Shown here: in pieces, positions 45,142-54,322 of the stretch
Layout of the letters: each line of letters opens with the position of its first letter
How positions within the stretch are numbered: position 1 is the first letter of the stretch
Source: Elizabethkingia miricola
GTDB taxonomy: Bacteria > Bacteroidota > Bacteroidia > Flavobacteriales > Weeksellaceae
Length of the DNA: 64,000 bases
Reading direction: 5' to 3'
Assembly: GCF_001675285.1 (NCBI RefSeq)
Contig: NZ_LSGQ01000003.1
Span: 124,001-188,000, forward strand
Notes under the pieces: model-generated
Seen by the model: only the letters and a program-made list of their open reading frames with translations
Databases searched by the model: none
Told to the model about the DNA's origin: nothing
Program-made: the position numbers and the translations under genes

Positions 45142-45168
45142 AAAGACTGCTGCAAAGCGGTCTTTTTT
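45142..45168. terminator. Terminator of the rplKAJL operon
   Basis: Stem AAAGACTGC / GCGGTCTTT (one G-T pair) with a six-base loop, flanked by A-run and T7. It may also serve the convergent gene at 45200, although that gene stops 32 bases away. Confidence 0.85.
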
Positions 45169-45199
45169 TGTTTATAAGGTAAGCTGTTATAAAATTTGC

Positions 45200-46297
45200 T
45201 TATTTATTTTTAGCCTTGTTAAGTTCTTTTAATAATGAAATTACCTGATCACTTCCATCTGCAACTTTAGCAATAATGCCTTCTTTATTGACTATGTATA
45301 AAACAGGATAACCGGAAATGCCATATTCCGTTTCAAGATCCTTTCTGTTCGGAATTATGGTGCTATTTACAGATTTATTTCTGAAGTATTTAACAACATT
45401 TTCTTTGGAATCCGATCCGAAAATATTAACTAACGTAATATTATTATCTAGGGTGTAATCCGGGCGACTTATATAATCGTTCACCACTTTTGAAGCACCG
45501 CAATTGGTAGAAGAAAACAATAATAGTTTTTTTTCTGCCGGAAATGTATTTAGAGATACTTTATTTCCGTTAATATCTAATGCTTCAAAGAGAGGAGGCT
45601 TTGTATTTTCTTTTAGTGGTTTCAGTTGTTCAATTCTTTCAAAATATTTTAAAGAGTAATCTTTCGGAAGAGAATAGTTAAAAGACTCTTTTTTATTCAA
45701 AAACGTATAGTTGCTGAATTTATAAGTTACGATTTGCCCTAATTTGTTATCTACATAACTTTTCCTTTCAAATTTTGAAACGGAATTATCTGGTGCAATG
45801 TAAAGATGAAATACAGTTTTAACGATTTTACCATTGTATTCATGTTCATCCTCTATAAATGAATAATGTGACTGAAGTTTAGCATCAGCTGATATGTCGT
45901 CTATATATTTCCATTTGTGTTTTAGTAGTGCCACAGGTCCGTATTGTGCTAAGCGAGAAGATAGCATTGCTTCATCCTGGTTCTGTTTATTTTCGTACTG
46001 ATAATATGCTTTCTCTGACTTCTTAATCTCTGTGTAAATCCCGTTTTTATAAAGCTCTTCGGTATCGTCATTTTGACTATGAAAATCAAAAGCCTTGTTT
46101 TTGGGGTTATAAATAGTATAAAAAATGCTGAAACTAGTAATTTCGTCTGTATCAGGATTAGGATAAAAAGCTGTTGCTTTGTAGCTTATAGAAGCCGTGT
46201 TATTGTATTTCTGACGAGTGTTTTCTAATTTTACATCATTGGCATATGCAAATACTGTATTGGTTAATGCTAATGATAAAGCAATAAATTTGTTCAC
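45200..46297 (-). CDS. Secreted thioredoxin-fold protein with a single active-site cysteine
   Basis: 365 residues with a signal peptide (MNKFIALSLALTNTVFAYA). The N-terminal 220 residues form a beta-rich domain of no recognised family, possibly similar to lipoprotein-carrier-like folds. The C-terminal 140 are a TlpA/AhpC-like thioredoxin domain: KPPLFEALDINGNKVSL, FSSTNCGASK and cis-proline in GISGYPVLYIV. The CxxC is reduced to Cys-Gly-Ala-Ser (Cys266), so disulfide exchange by the usual mechanism is unlikely; peroxidase-like or non-redox binding roles are possible. It is convergent with rplL and 101 bases below lpxK, with no clear operon link. Confidence 0.75.
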   Translation of the reverse strand: MNKFIALSLALTNTVFAYANDVKLENTRQKYNNTASISYKATAFYPNPDTDEITSFSIFYTIYNPKNKAFDFHSQNDDTEELYKNGIYTEIKKSEKAYYQYENKQNQDEAMLSSRLAQYGPVALLKHKWKYIDDISADAKLQSHYSFIEDEHEYNGKIVKTVFHLYIAPDNSVSKFERKSYVDNKLGQIVTYKFSNYTFLNKKESFNYSLPKDYSLKYFERIEQLKPLKENTKPPLFEALDINGNKVSLNTFPAEKKLLLFSSTNCGASKVVNDYISRPDYTLDNNITLVNIFGSDSKENVVKYFRNKSVNSTIIPNRKDLETEYGISGYPVLYIVNKEGIIAKVADGSDQVISLLKELNKAKNK

Positions 46298-46398
46298 TTA
46301 GGATTTATTTATGCGATTAATCCTGTGAAAGTACAAAAATAAAATCCTTACTTCATTATTGAAATAAGGATTTTAATATAGCGTTATATAAGATGTTA

Positions 46399-47430
46399 TT
46401 ACTGCTTCTTTTCAGCGTAGGCGAGTATCATCTCATTAAATTCATTTTTCTTGTCTATAACCACATTAATAGGCCAATAATAGAGTTTGTCCCGAAGATA
46501 GTCGAAAGTCTTCAAACGGACATAGTCCTTTTCTGTAGTTAAGATCAGTTTGTATTCACCAAGTTTTTTATACTCACTGGCAATTTTCTTAATATCCTCT
46601 TCAGTAAATGAATGATGATCCTTGAACTTAAGATGCTTTACACGCTGTGAATATTTGCTTAGTTCTTTTAGCAAGTGCTTAGGATTTGCTATTCCTGTAA
46701 TGAGTAGAATATCGTAATAGTCTAAGTTATTTGTGGGTAAATATTTGTCTTTAGAGTAAACTTCATCAGCATAATCAATGGAGGTGAAGAATATTTTCTG
46801 TTCGTATTGTGGCTTTATTCTGGAAATATAATATTGCTTCTTTTCCTCCGTCAAATCTTCAGGACATTTTGTTACCAGAATCATGTTGGCTCTTTTATAG
46901 CCACTTCTGGATTCACGCAGATCTCCTGCAGGAAGTACAAAGTCTTTAAAGAAAGGATCCGAATAATCTGTTAATAAAATATTGAAACCTGGCTTTATAT
47001 AACGATGCTGATAGCTGTCATCCAATACAAGAACATTAAGATCCATATCTTCTATTAATTTTCTTGCTCCAAAAACACGGTCTTCGCAAACAGCGATAAC
47101 AATACGGTTTTTAAAACGTTCGAATAACTGCATCGCTTCGTCTCCAACGAGTTTATAGGTAGAATCGTAGTTCACGACTTCATAACCTTTGGTATGTCGT
47201 CCGTAGCCACGTGATAAAACTCCGGTGCGCTTCTGATGTTTGGAGAGAATATCTGCCAGATACATCACGATTGGAGACTTACCGGTTCCACCCACAGAAA
47301 GATTACCCACGCCTATAATCGGAGTGCGGAATTTTTTGCTGGAAAGTATGCCTATATTAAAAAATAAATTCCGGACAGAGGTTACAAAACCATAGCCCAG
47401 AGAAAAAGGGTAGAGGTACCATCTCTTCAT
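46399..47430 (-). CDS. lpxK: Tetraacyldisaccharide 4'-kinase
   Basis: Phosphorylates the 4' position of the lipid A precursor at the inner membrane. The 343-residue protein has an N-terminal membrane-proximal hydrophobic stretch (WYLYPFSLGYGFVTSV) and the Walker A VGNLSVGGTGKSP (41-53). Other hallmarks are RGYGR and the DDSYQHRYIKPGFNILLTDY region (cut: DDSYQHRYI). Typical length. Presence of LpxK confirms a Gram-negative outer membrane with lipid A. Confidence 0.95.
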   Translation of the reverse strand: MKRWYLYPFSLGYGFVTSVRNLFFNIGILSSKKFRTPIIGVGNLSVGGTGKSPIVMYLADILSKHQKRTGVLSRGYGRHTKGYEVVNYDSTYKLVGDEAMQLFERFKNRIVIAVCEDRVFGARKLIEDMDLNVLVLDDSYQHRYIKPGFNILLTDYSDPFFKDFVLPAGDLRESRSGYKRANMILVTKCPEDLTEEKKQYYISRIKPQYEQKIFFTSIDYADEVYSKDKYLPTNNLDYYDILLITGIANPKHLLKELSKYSQRVKHLKFKDHHSFTEEDIKKIASEYKKLGEYKLILTTEKDYVRLKTFDYLRDKLYYWPINVVIDKKNEFNEMILAYAEKKQ

Positions 47431-47652
47431 AACTGCAAAAATAGAACTTTATTATCAATATTAAGGACTCTGAAAGATGAATTTAAATAGTTTGTATATC
47501 ATTGCGTTAAATAACTCCGGACGTCTGATATTGCTTGCTGTAAGAGCTTTCTGTATTTATTGAAGTATGTATTGCGACAGGCTTGTAGCTGGAATCTGAT
47601 CTTCTGTATTATATTGTACAGAACGAAAGTGATACATTGCTATATTCATTCG

Positions 47653-47660
47653 TATATTTG
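47653..47660 (+). promoter_or_regulatory. -7 element of the YicC promoter
   Basis: TATATTTG followed by C, 15 bases upstream of the YicC ATG at 47676, an exact TAnnTTTG. The -33 region is weak. Confidence 0.5.
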
Positions 47661-47675
47661 CAAAAATCTAAGAAT

Positions 47676-48533
47676 ATGATTTTATCTATGACAGGCTTCG
47701 GCAGAGCAGAAGGTATATGCGGAGGCAAGAAGATAAGTATTGACGTAAAGTCGCTGAACAGTAAAGGTTTCGACTTAAATCTTAAAATTCCTTTTCGCTA
47801 TAAAGAGAAAGAATTTGATATCCGCAAAATATTAAGCGAAAGAATAGTTCGTGGTAAAGTCGATTTCTATTTAAACGTAGAAATTATCGATGGAAAGACC
47901 GATACAACTCTTAATAAAGATGTTATCAGAGCTTATATGGACGAACTTTCAGATATCGTTACAGCTGCTGACAGAGTAGAACTTCTTAAAATTGCAACAA
48001 AGCTTCCTGATGCTGTTTCTACATCCAATTCAGAACTTACTGAAGAAGAGTGGAGCGAATTGTTGTTGATTATAGAAAAAGCCATCGATAACTTTATAGA
48101 CTTCAGAATTACAGAAGGTAAATCCCTGGAAACTGAACTTAGGTCTTACGTTAAGAATATAGAAAACAATCTTACCCTTGTCGCTCCTTTTGAAGAGGCC
48201 AGAATAGAAGTGACCAAAGAAAGAATGCTGAACAATCTTAAGGATTTCAGAGATGTGGATGAAAGCCGTTTCTATCAGGAGCTGACTTACTATGTTGAGA
48301 AGCTTGATATTTCTGAGGAAAAAGTAAGATTGGCACAACATTGCAAATACTTCACTGAGGTATTGAATGAAGAAGATAATAATGGTAAGAAATTAGGGTT
48401 TATTTCCCAGGAAATAGGCCGTGAAATTAATACCTTAGGTTCTAAGGCAAATCATCAGGAAATCCAAAAGCTGGTAGTACAGATGAAGGATGATTTAGAA
48501 AAAATTAAAGAACAAAGTCTTAACGTACTTTAG
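47676..48533 (+). CDS. YicC family endoribonuclease-like protein
   Basis: 285 residues; the start at 47676 (MILSMTGFGRAEG) gives the classical N-terminus, while the longer frame begins upstream of the promoter. The family motifs MTGFGRAEG, SLNSKGFDLNLKIP and the C-terminal FISQEIGREINTLGSKANHQEIQ are all present. Members cleave RNA in Escherichia coli and act in stress or sporulation; the exact role in Bacteroidota is not established. Tight neighbours are tam and gmk; gmk next to YicC is a common pairing. A terminator-like hairpin follows, then tam after 81 bases. Confidence 0.9.
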   Translation: MILSMTGFGRAEGICGGKKISIDVKSLNSKGFDLNLKIPFRYKEKEFDIRKILSERIVRGKVDFYLNVEIIDGKTDTTLNKDVIRAYMDELSDIVTAADRVELLKIATKLPDAVSTSNSELTEEEWSELLLIIEKAIDNFIDFRITEGKSLETELRSYVKNIENNLTLVAPFEEARIEVTKERMLNNLKDFRDVDESRFYQELTYYVEKLDISEEKVRLAQHCKYFTEVLNEEDNNGKKLGFISQEIGREINTLGSKANHQEIQKLVVQMKDDLEKIKEQSLNVL

Positions 48534-48548
48534 AATACTGATATAATC

Positions 48549-48575
48549 AGCTCTTCTGTAATGGAAGAGCTTTTT
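48549..48575 (+). terminator. Terminator after YicC
   Basis: Stem AGCTCTTC / GAAGAGCT with a seven-base loop, then TTTT. Confidence 0.75.
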
Positions 48576-48614
48576 ACCGGGCTAACAGAATATAAAACAT
48601 AAAAGAATAGTGTT

Positions 48615-49382
48615 ATGGCATGGAATCCGGATGTTTATGAGAAATTTAAAAATGAACGTTATCTTCCTTTCTACGATCTTCTAAGTTTGGTTCAGGTGAA
48701 AGAAAACCTGAAAGCTATAGATCTTGGATGTGGAACGGGAGAACTGACAGCCAAACTGGCAAAAGAATTACCCGGAAGTAAAGTACTGGGTGTTGATTCT
48801 TCTGCCGAGATGCTGCAAAAAGCGAAAGCTTATGCAGATGACAATCTTCATTTTCAGCAAAAAGATATAGAACAGGCTCTTTCCGATGAAGAGAAGTATG
48901 ATCTGGTTTTTTCCAATGCAGCGCTGCAATGGCTGAACGAACATGAAATAGTTTTTCCTAAAGTGGTTGGCCTGCTTGAAAAAGGCGGACAAGTAGCAAT
49001 ACAGATTCCTTCCAATCATGACCATTTTACACACAGACTGATAAGAGATCTCGCATCCGAATCCCCGTATAAAGAAGCATTGAATTCATGGGTTAGACCA
49101 TTGACTGTACTAAAGATAGAAAATTATGGTAAAATCTTTTTCGAAAATGGTCTTAGCGATATTTGTGTATTCGAGAAAATATACCCACATATCCTACCAA
49201 ATGCAGATGCTCTATATGAATGGACATCGGGTACAGCATTAATTCCTTATATGGAAAAACTTCCGGAGCACTTACAGGAACAGTTCAAAGACGAATATAT
49301 TAACCGGTTGCGCATAGAATTTCCGGAATCGCCTGTATTCTATCCCTTCAAAAGAATACTGATGTCCGGTATCTTAAGCTAA
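48615..49382 (+). CDS. tam: Trans-aconitate 2-methyltransferase-like SAM methyltransferase
   Basis: 255-residue SAM-dependent methyltransferase. The motif I sequence AIDLGCGTGELTAKLA (34-49), acidic motif II (GVDSSAEML) and motif IV (YDLVFSNAALQWL) are complete, and the N-terminal WNPDVYEKFKNER matches Tam, which detoxifies trans-aconitate by methylation. Substrate is inferred by similarity; other small-acid methyltransferases share this pattern. Located between YicC and gmk. Confidence 0.82.
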   Translation: MAWNPDVYEKFKNERYLPFYDLLSLVQVKENLKAIDLGCGTGELTAKLAKELPGSKVLGVDSSAEMLQKAKAYADDNLHFQQKDIEQALSDEEKYDLVFSNAALQWLNEHEIVFPKVVGLLEKGGQVAIQIPSNHDHFTHRLIRDLASESPYKEALNSWVRPLTVLKIENYGKIFFENGLSDICVFEKIYPHILPNADALYEWTSGTALIPYMEKLPEHLQEQFKDEYINRLRIEFPESPVFYPFKRILMSGILS

Positions 49383-49445
49383 AAAATATTAAATAGAAAT
49401 AATAACGATTATTGACCGTTTCATACGATCAGTTAATACAATATA

Positions 49446-50009
49446 ATGAATAAAGTAATCATATTTTCAGCGCCATCAGGAAGTGGCAAAACTACATTGG
49501 TAAAGCATTGTTTAGGACAGTTTCCTAAACTTCAATTTTCAATTTCTGCAACAACCCGCGCTCCCCGTGGAGAAGAAAAACACGGAATAGATTATTTCTT
49601 CCATACACCGGAAGATTTCAGACAGAAAATAGCTGAAAATGCGTTTGTGGAATTTGAGGAAGTGTATACTGATAAGTATTATGGAACACTGAAAACAGAA
49701 GTAGAAAGAATTTGGAACTACGGAAACGTAGTTATATTCGATGTGGATGTAAAAGGAGGTGTGAATCTGAAAAAGATATTTGGAGAACAGGCTCTGTCTA
49801 TATTCATTGCACCACCTTCCATTGAGGAGCTGGAACAAAGACTGATTAAAAGAAATACAGAAGATGCTGAAACTATTAAAATCCGCGTTGCTAAGGCTGA
49901 AGAAGAGATGGCTTATGCAAAGGATTTTGATAAAGTAGTGGTAAATGATGATCTCGCAAAAGCAAAAGAAGAAATTGAAGAGCTGGTTGAGGCATTTATT
50001 AAAGCATAA
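49446..50009 (+). CDS. gmk: Guanylate kinase
   Basis: Phosphorylates GMP to GDP. 187 residues with P-loop [11 protein letters not shown] (7-17), the GMP-binding STRxPRxxE-type stretch ([18 protein letters not shown], cut as [13 protein letters not shown]) and a C-terminal lid. Length typical. It follows the YicC-tam pair and ends 41 bases before nadA. Confidence 0.96.
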   Translation: MNKVIIFSAPSGSGKTTLVKHCLGQFPKLQFSISATTRAPRGEEKHGIDYFFHTPEDFRQKIAENAFVEFEEVYTDKYYGTLKTEVERIWNYGNVVIFDVDVKGGVNLKKIFGEQALSIFIAPPSIEELEQRLIKRNTEDAETIKIRVAKAEEEMAYAKDFDKVVVNDDLAKAKEEIEELVEAFIKA

Positions 50010-50050
50010 AAATTAGTACCTTTAACTATACAATAAAGAACACGTTACTT

Positions 50051-51067
50051 ATGAACGAAACGCTGGAACAAGCAAAATCCAATCTTCCTGTACAGGGATT
50101 TTTAAAATATAAGGATCTGATTATTCCTCAGGGAGAAGAGCTGAAACAAGCTATTCTGGATTTGAAGAAAGAAAAGAATGCAGTTATTCTGGCTCACTAT
50201 TACCAGCCGGGAGAGATTCAGGATATAGCTGATTTCTTAGGAGATTCTCTGCAATTAGCACGTCAGGCAAAAGAAACAAATGCAGATATGATTGCTTTTT
50301 GCGGTGTACATTTTATGGCAGAAGCTGCGAAGATTCTTAATCCGACTAAAAAGGTCGTTTTGCCAGATACATTGGCTGGCTGCTCATTGGCTGATGGTTG
50401 TAGTGGTGAAGGACTTCGTAAGATGCGTGAAAAGCATCCGAATGCTTTAATTGCAACTTATATCAACTGTAATGCTGAAACTAAGGCTGAAAGTGACATT
50501 ATTGTAACAAGCTCCAATGCTGAAACAATTATCAAGGCCTTGCCAACAGACCGCCCGATTATCTTTGCTCCGGATAAAAACCTGGGAAGATATCTATCTA
50601 AAAAAACAGGAAGAGATATGATCTTGTGGGATGGCAGCTGTATTGTACACGAAGCATTCTCCATGGAGCGTATTGCGCAACAGTTAGCAGATCATCCTAA
50701 TGCAAAATTAATTGCTCACCCGGAAAGTGAAACACCAGTATTGGATCTGGCTCACTTTATTGGATCTACTTCGGCATTGCTGGATTATGTACAGAAAGAC
50801 GAATGTCAGGAATTTATTATCGCAACGGAAGAAGGTATTCTGCATGAAATGAAAAAACGTGCACCTCATAAAACCTTAATTCCGGCATTGGTATTCGACG
50901 AAAGTTGTAATTGTTCCGAATGTTTCTATATGAAGAGAAACACAATGGAAAAATTATACCTGTGTATGAAGTATGAATTACCAGAAATTTTAATCGACGA
51001 AGAACTGCGTTTGAAAGCACTGAAGCCTATCGAAGCAATGTTGGATCTGTCGAAGAGCATAAAATAA
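50051..51067 (+). CDS. nadA: Quinolinate synthase A
   Basis: Condenses iminoaspartate and dihydroxyacetone phosphate into quinolinate for NAD synthesis. 338 residues; three cysteines that fit the [4Fe-4S] ligands are present: Cys111 in GCSLADGC, the Cys in DGSCIVHE, and one of the C-terminal cluster [15 protein letters not shown]. The [20 protein letters not shown] segment ([12 protein letters not shown]) is characteristic. nadB and nadC are not in the window. Confidence 0.95.
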   Translation: MNETLEQAKSNLPVQGFLKYKDLIIPQGEELKQAILDLKKEKNAVILAHYYQPGEIQDIADFLGDSLQLARQAKETNADMIAFCGVHFMAEAAKILNPTKKVVLPDTLAGCSLADGCSGEGLRKMREKHPNALIATYINCNAETKAESDIIVTSSNAETIIKALPTDRPIIFAPDKNLGRYLSKKTGRDMILWDGSCIVHEAFSMERIAQQLADHPNAKLIAHPESETPVLDLAHFIGSTSALLDYVQKDECQEFIIATEEGILHEMKKRAPHKTLIPALVFDESCNCSECFYMKRNTMEKLYLCMKYELPEILIDEELRLKALKPIEAMLDLSKSIK

Positions 51068-51145
51068 AATTCAGACAAACTATTAAAAAATATTAAAAAA
51101 GTTTTGTTCAGTAATTGGCAAAACTTTTTTAGTTTTATGACCATT

Positions 51146-51505
51146 ATGATTTCAAAAATTATTTTAGAAAATATCAAGATTTACGCTTATCATGGCGTAT
51201 TGCCGGAAGAAACAATTCTGGGAACTTATTACCTGATTAATGCAGAAATTCATGCAGATTTGTGGAAAGCAACGGAGAGTGATGATCTGAAAGATACTAT
51301 TAACTATGCATTGGTAAATGAGATTATCCATCAGGAAATGAAAATACCATCTCAGTTGTTAGAGCACGTTATTGGCAGGATAATGAAACGTATTGCTGCG
51401 GAATTTAAACAGGTAAATTTTATTAAGATAAAGCTGACTAAAGTGCAGCCTCCAATGCCTGGCGAAATGACAGGAGTGAGCCTGGAGATGGAAAAAGCAT
51501 TCTAA
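51146..51505 (+). CDS. folB: Dihydroneopterin aldolase
   Basis: Converts 7,8-dihydroneopterin to 6-hydroxymethyl-dihydropterin in folate synthesis. 119 residues from the ATG at 51146; upstream ATGs at 51104 and 51137 give extra residues unlike the family start ISKIILENIKIYAYHGVLPEE. The catalytic Glu (PEE, about residue 19) and a C-terminal Lys-rich strand (IKIKLTKVQPPMPGEM) match. folE is at 13.4 kb. Confidence 0.93.
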   Translation: MISKIILENIKIYAYHGVLPEETILGTYYLINAEIHADLWKATESDDLKDTINYALVNEIIHQEMKIPSQLLEHVIGRIMKRIAAEFKQVNFIKIKLTKVQPPMPGEMTGVSLEMEKAF

Positions 51506-51583
51506 AAACACTTCTTCTTCCCTTTAAAGCACTAATGCCTTCTAAAAATAAAGACTTCAAATACCAATTCAAATAAATATTCT

Positions 51584-52093
51584 ATGACAAATAATTACAC
51601 GCTTGTGGAAAAGTCACGAGCTACTAAATGGATAAGATTCCTAAATTATATTATTGATATTTTGATTCTTTACGTAATTGCCTTTCTGTTTGGTGGTGTA
51701 TTGGTATGGTGGTATACTTTAACCGAGTCGGAAGTTGCCTATTCTATGATTCAGTTTATGAAAAATAATGGAGAGAAACCAATAGGTAAATTGACTGGAT
51801 TGCTTATTACCTCAATCTTTCTTTTTCTACAGGAATGGTTTCTTAAAGGTAGAACTTTTGCAAAATTTATTACGGGTACTAAGGTGGTCAATGAAAACAA
51901 TGAACCATTAAATATAATTGATCTGCTTAGAAGGAATTTTATAAGAGCTATTCCCTTTGAAGCACTAAGCTTTTTTGGAAATGTAGGTCTTCATGATAAG
52001 TGGTCCAATATACGAGTGGTCAATGTCAAGCAATTTGAAGAAAGTCTTAGACTTAGAAATGAAATGGAGGAAATAGGGCAGGTTGTAGCCTGA
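51584..52093 (+). CDS. RDD family membrane protein
   Basis: 169 residues with three hydrophobic helices (about 22-44, 68-86, and the weaker one near 117-135). The RDD pattern is present as KSRATKWIRFLNYIIDILIL (an Arg and two later Asp/Asn) and GRTFAKFITGTKVVNENNEP. Function is unknown in the family (in some members, osmotic or Na+/H+ related). Small and probably cytoplasmic membrane. It precedes the tRNA-Cys unit. Confidence 0.85.
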   Translation: MTNNYTLVEKSRATKWIRFLNYIIDILILYVIAFLFGGVLVWWYTLTESEVAYSMIQFMKNNGEKPIGKLTGLLITSIFLFLQEWFLKGRTFAKFITGTKVVNENNEPLNIIDLLRRNFIRAIPFEALSFFGNVGLHDKWSNIRVVNVKQFEESLRLRNEMEEIGQVVA

Positions 52094-52141
52094 AATTTTC
52101 AAAGATTTTGCGGAAACATTTTATCTTTAAAGAAAAAATGC

Positions 52142-52149
52142 TATATTTG
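52142..52149 (+). promoter_or_regulatory. -7 element of the tRNA-Cys promoter
   Basis: TATATTTG followed by C, 12 bases before tRNA-Cys, an exact TAnnTTTG. The -33 element is not clear. Confidence 0.6.
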
Positions 52150-52161
52150 CAGACCTAAAAC

Positions 52162-52232
52162 GGTGCTTTGGCCGAGCGGCTAGGCAGTGGTCTGCAACAC
52201 CATCTACAGCGGTTCGAATCCGCTAGGCACCT
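52162..52232 (+). tRNA. tRNA-Cys (anticodon GCA)
   Basis: 71-nt cloverleaf: acceptor GGTGCTT / AGGCACC with one T-G pair, anticodon GCA at 52194-52196 in loop CTGCAAC, T-loop TTCGAAT, discriminator T. D-stem is only three pairs. Confidence 0.95.
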
Positions 52233-52238
52233 CTTAAA

Positions 52239-52268
52239 AACCTCTGATTATTCAGAGGTTTTATTTTT
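52239..52268 (+). terminator. Terminator after tRNA-Cys
   Basis: Perfect 9-bp stem AACCTCTGA / TCAGAGGTT, TTAT loop, then a T-rich run. Confidence 0.85.
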
Positions 52269-52360
52269 TTTATAGACTTAGTATCTGTAATACAGTTATA
52301 TACGATTCTTATTTTTTTACTATAAAAATAAATTTTCTTTCCGATACTAAAACCCAATAT

Positions 52361-52498
52361 TTATCGTTGTTTCATTAGATCAATGACTTTTTGTCCATCA
52401 TAATTAACATTCGTTAACGTTGGAATGGAATCAATATTGGAGAGCATAGGAAATAAATGCTTTGAAAAGTCTTTTTTTTCAGAGGTAAAACGAGAGAT
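52361..52498 (-). pseudogene. Possible C-terminal gene remnant (about 45 codons)
   Basis: On the minus strand a 50-codon frame (open to 52513, no ATG near its head) ends at a TAA at 52361. Its residues look like normal protein rather than random AT-rich coding: ...SKHLFPMLSNIDSIPTLTN followed by VNYDGQKVIDLMKQR and stop. The open frame runs through the start of the plus-strand lipoprotein gene and halts at a stop just inside it. No function is assigned and chance is possible. Confidence 0.3.
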
Positions 52499-53095
52499 AT
52501 GAAAAATATAGTATTAACCGGATTGGTAACAACATTGCTACTGGCTTCTTGTAATAAAGGAGATCAGAAAGTAGAAGGACCTACTGTAGCACAGCAAAAA
52601 TTAGATTATCAGGCGAAGCAACTGGAAATTGAAAAACAGAAGCTAGCCATAGAGAAAGAAAAATTTGCTTTTGAGCAGGAAAAGAAAGCAGACAGCTTAG
52701 ATAAAGCTAAAAAAACAGCAATAGCAGCATCTTCTGTAGCTGCGGGAAAAGCTAACTATGCAGGAAATACGAATTATACACCAAGAAAAAAACGTACAAA
52801 GAGAAGCTCATATAGTGGTAACTCTGGTTACAATGGTGGATATGCGAATAACGGAAGTTCAGGAAACAGCGGTTACACCAATGCAGGAGTACAGCAGCCA
52901 CAAAAGAGGGGAATGTCTTCAGCAGCTAAAGGTACCATTATCGGTACTGTAGGTGGTGCAGCAGCAGGTGCATTAATCAGCAAAGGAAACAGAGGAGCCG
53001 GAGCTGTAATTGGTGGTATTCTTGGAGCCGGTGCAGGATATGCAATCGGTAGAGCAAATGACAGAAAGACAGGTAGAGTACAACCAAGATATTAA
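52499..53095 (+). CDS. Lipoprotein with coiled coil and C-terminal glycine zipper
   Basis: 198 residues. Lipobox LLLASC places the lipidated Cys at 18. Residues about 30-70 form a charged coiled coil (QLEIEKQKLAIEKEKFAFEQEKK), then a low-complexity Lys/Arg, then Gly/Asn/Ser/Tyr linker (80-135), and a glycine-zipper segment near the C-terminus (AAKGTIIGTVGGAAAGALIS, then GAVIGGILGAGAGYAIGRAND). The design (lipid anchor, coil, Gly-zipper) recalls proteins bridging the outer membrane and cell wall, such as YMGG-type proteins. Function unknown. The gene begins directly after the possible remnant. Confidence 0.82.
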   Translation: MKNIVLTGLVTTLLLASCNKGDQKVEGPTVAQQKLDYQAKQLEIEKQKLAIEKEKFAFEQEKKADSLDKAKKTAIAASSVAAGKANYAGNTNYTPRKKRTKRSSYSGNSGYNGGYANNGSSGNSGYTNAGVQQPQKRGMSSAAKGTIIGTVGGAAAGALISKGNRGAGAVIGGILGAGAGYAIGRANDRKTGRVQPRY

Positions 53096-53245
53096 TTTAC
53101 TTTTACTTAAATTAAGTATAGTTTCAGAGGGGTGCAGAGATTGCATCCCTTTTTTATATGTCTTTCGAACAAAACTATATTTTCTGAATAATTGAAATAG
53201 ATAAATGAGACCTCTTTTAGAGTAGTTTTTTATCCCAAAATAACC

Positions 53246-53253
53246 TAATTTTG
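53246..53253 (+). promoter_or_regulatory. -7 element of the aroC promoter
   Basis: TAATTTTG, 7 bases upstream of the aroC ATG, an exact TAnnTTTG. It implies a very short leader. The -33 region is weak. Confidence 0.4.
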
Positions 53254-53260
53254 TATTACT

Positions 53261-54322
53261 ATGTCGAATCAACTAGGTAATTTACTTACACTTAATACTT
53301 TTGGAGAAAGCCACGGACTGGCTTATGGTGGAATTATAACAAATTTTCCGGCAGGACTGGAGGTGGATCTTGAAGCAGTACAACATGAGCTGGACAGAAG
53401 AAAGCCGGGACAGTCTGCAATCGTTACCCAGCGTAAAGAAAGCGATACGGTTAAATTCCTTTCAGGGATTTTTGACGGAAAAACAACCGGTACACCAATA
53501 GGCTTTATTATAGAAAATGAAAATCAGAAGTCTAAAGACTACGACCATTTGGCTCAGGCTTACAGACCTTCGCATGCAGATTATACCTACGATCAGAAAT
53601 TTGGTTTTCGTGACCATCGTGGTGGCGGGAAGTCTTCTGCAAGGGAAACTATTAACTGGGTTGCAGCCGGAGCACTGGCAAAGCAATTATTGGCAGATGT
53701 ACAGATTAACGCTTACGTATCTTCAGTAGGTGATATTTTCTGTGAAAAGCCATATCAGGATTTAGATTTTAGTAAAATCGACGATAATATTGTTCGCTGT
53801 CCGGATGAAGAGACTGCTGAAAAAATGATTACCAGAATCAAGGAAATTAAAAAGCAAGGAAATACAATTGGTGGTACGATTACATGTGTAATCAAAAATG
53901 TACCAACAGGCTGGGGAGAACCTATTTTTGGTAAGCTTCAGGCTGAATTAGGAAAGGCTATGCTTAATATTAATGCATGCAAAGGATTCGAATATGGTTC
54001 AGGTTTCTGTGGTGCTAAGATGTTGGGAAGTGAGCATAATGATCTGTTTAATGAAGATGGAACCACAAAAACAAACCTTTCGGGAGGAATTCAGGGAGGA
54101 ATTTCCAACGGTATGGATATTTACTTTAGAGCTGCTTTTAAGCCTATTGCCACTATTTTGCGTCCGCAGGAAAGCATTGATAAAGACGGTAACTCTGTAA
54201 CTGTGGAAGGGAAAGGCCGTCACGATCCTTGTGTATTGCCACGTGCTGTTCCTGTAGTGGAAGCTTTAGCTGCATTTGTACTGGCAGATATGATGTTAAT
54301 TAATAAAACGAGAAAACTATAA
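53261..54322 (+). CDS. aroC: Chorismate synthase
   Basis: FMN-dependent enzyme that forms chorismate, the branch-point of aromatic amino acids. 353 residues; the N-terminal FGESHG, the [13 protein letters not shown] segment and the C-terminal [17 protein letters not shown] are the three family signatures. Its stop overlaps the start of the next gene (TAATG), so it is translated with the thioredoxin-like gene. Confidence 0.97.
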   Translation: MSNQLGNLLTLNTFGESHGLAYGGIITNFPAGLEVDLEAVQHELDRRKPGQSAIVTQRKESDTVKFLSGIFDGKTTGTPIGFIIENENQKSKDYDHLAQAYRPSHADYTYDQKFGFRDHRGGGKSSARETINWVAAGALAKQLLADVQINAYVSSVGDIFCEKPYQDLDFSKIDDNIVRCPDEETAEKMITRIKEIKKQGNTIGGTITCVIKNVPTGWGEPIFGKLQAELGKAMLNINACKGFEYGSGFCGAKMLGSEHNDLFNEDGTTKTNLSGGIQGGISNGMDIYFRAAFKPIATILRPQESIDKDGNSVTVEGKGRHDPCVLPRAVPVVEALAAFVLADMMLINKTRKL

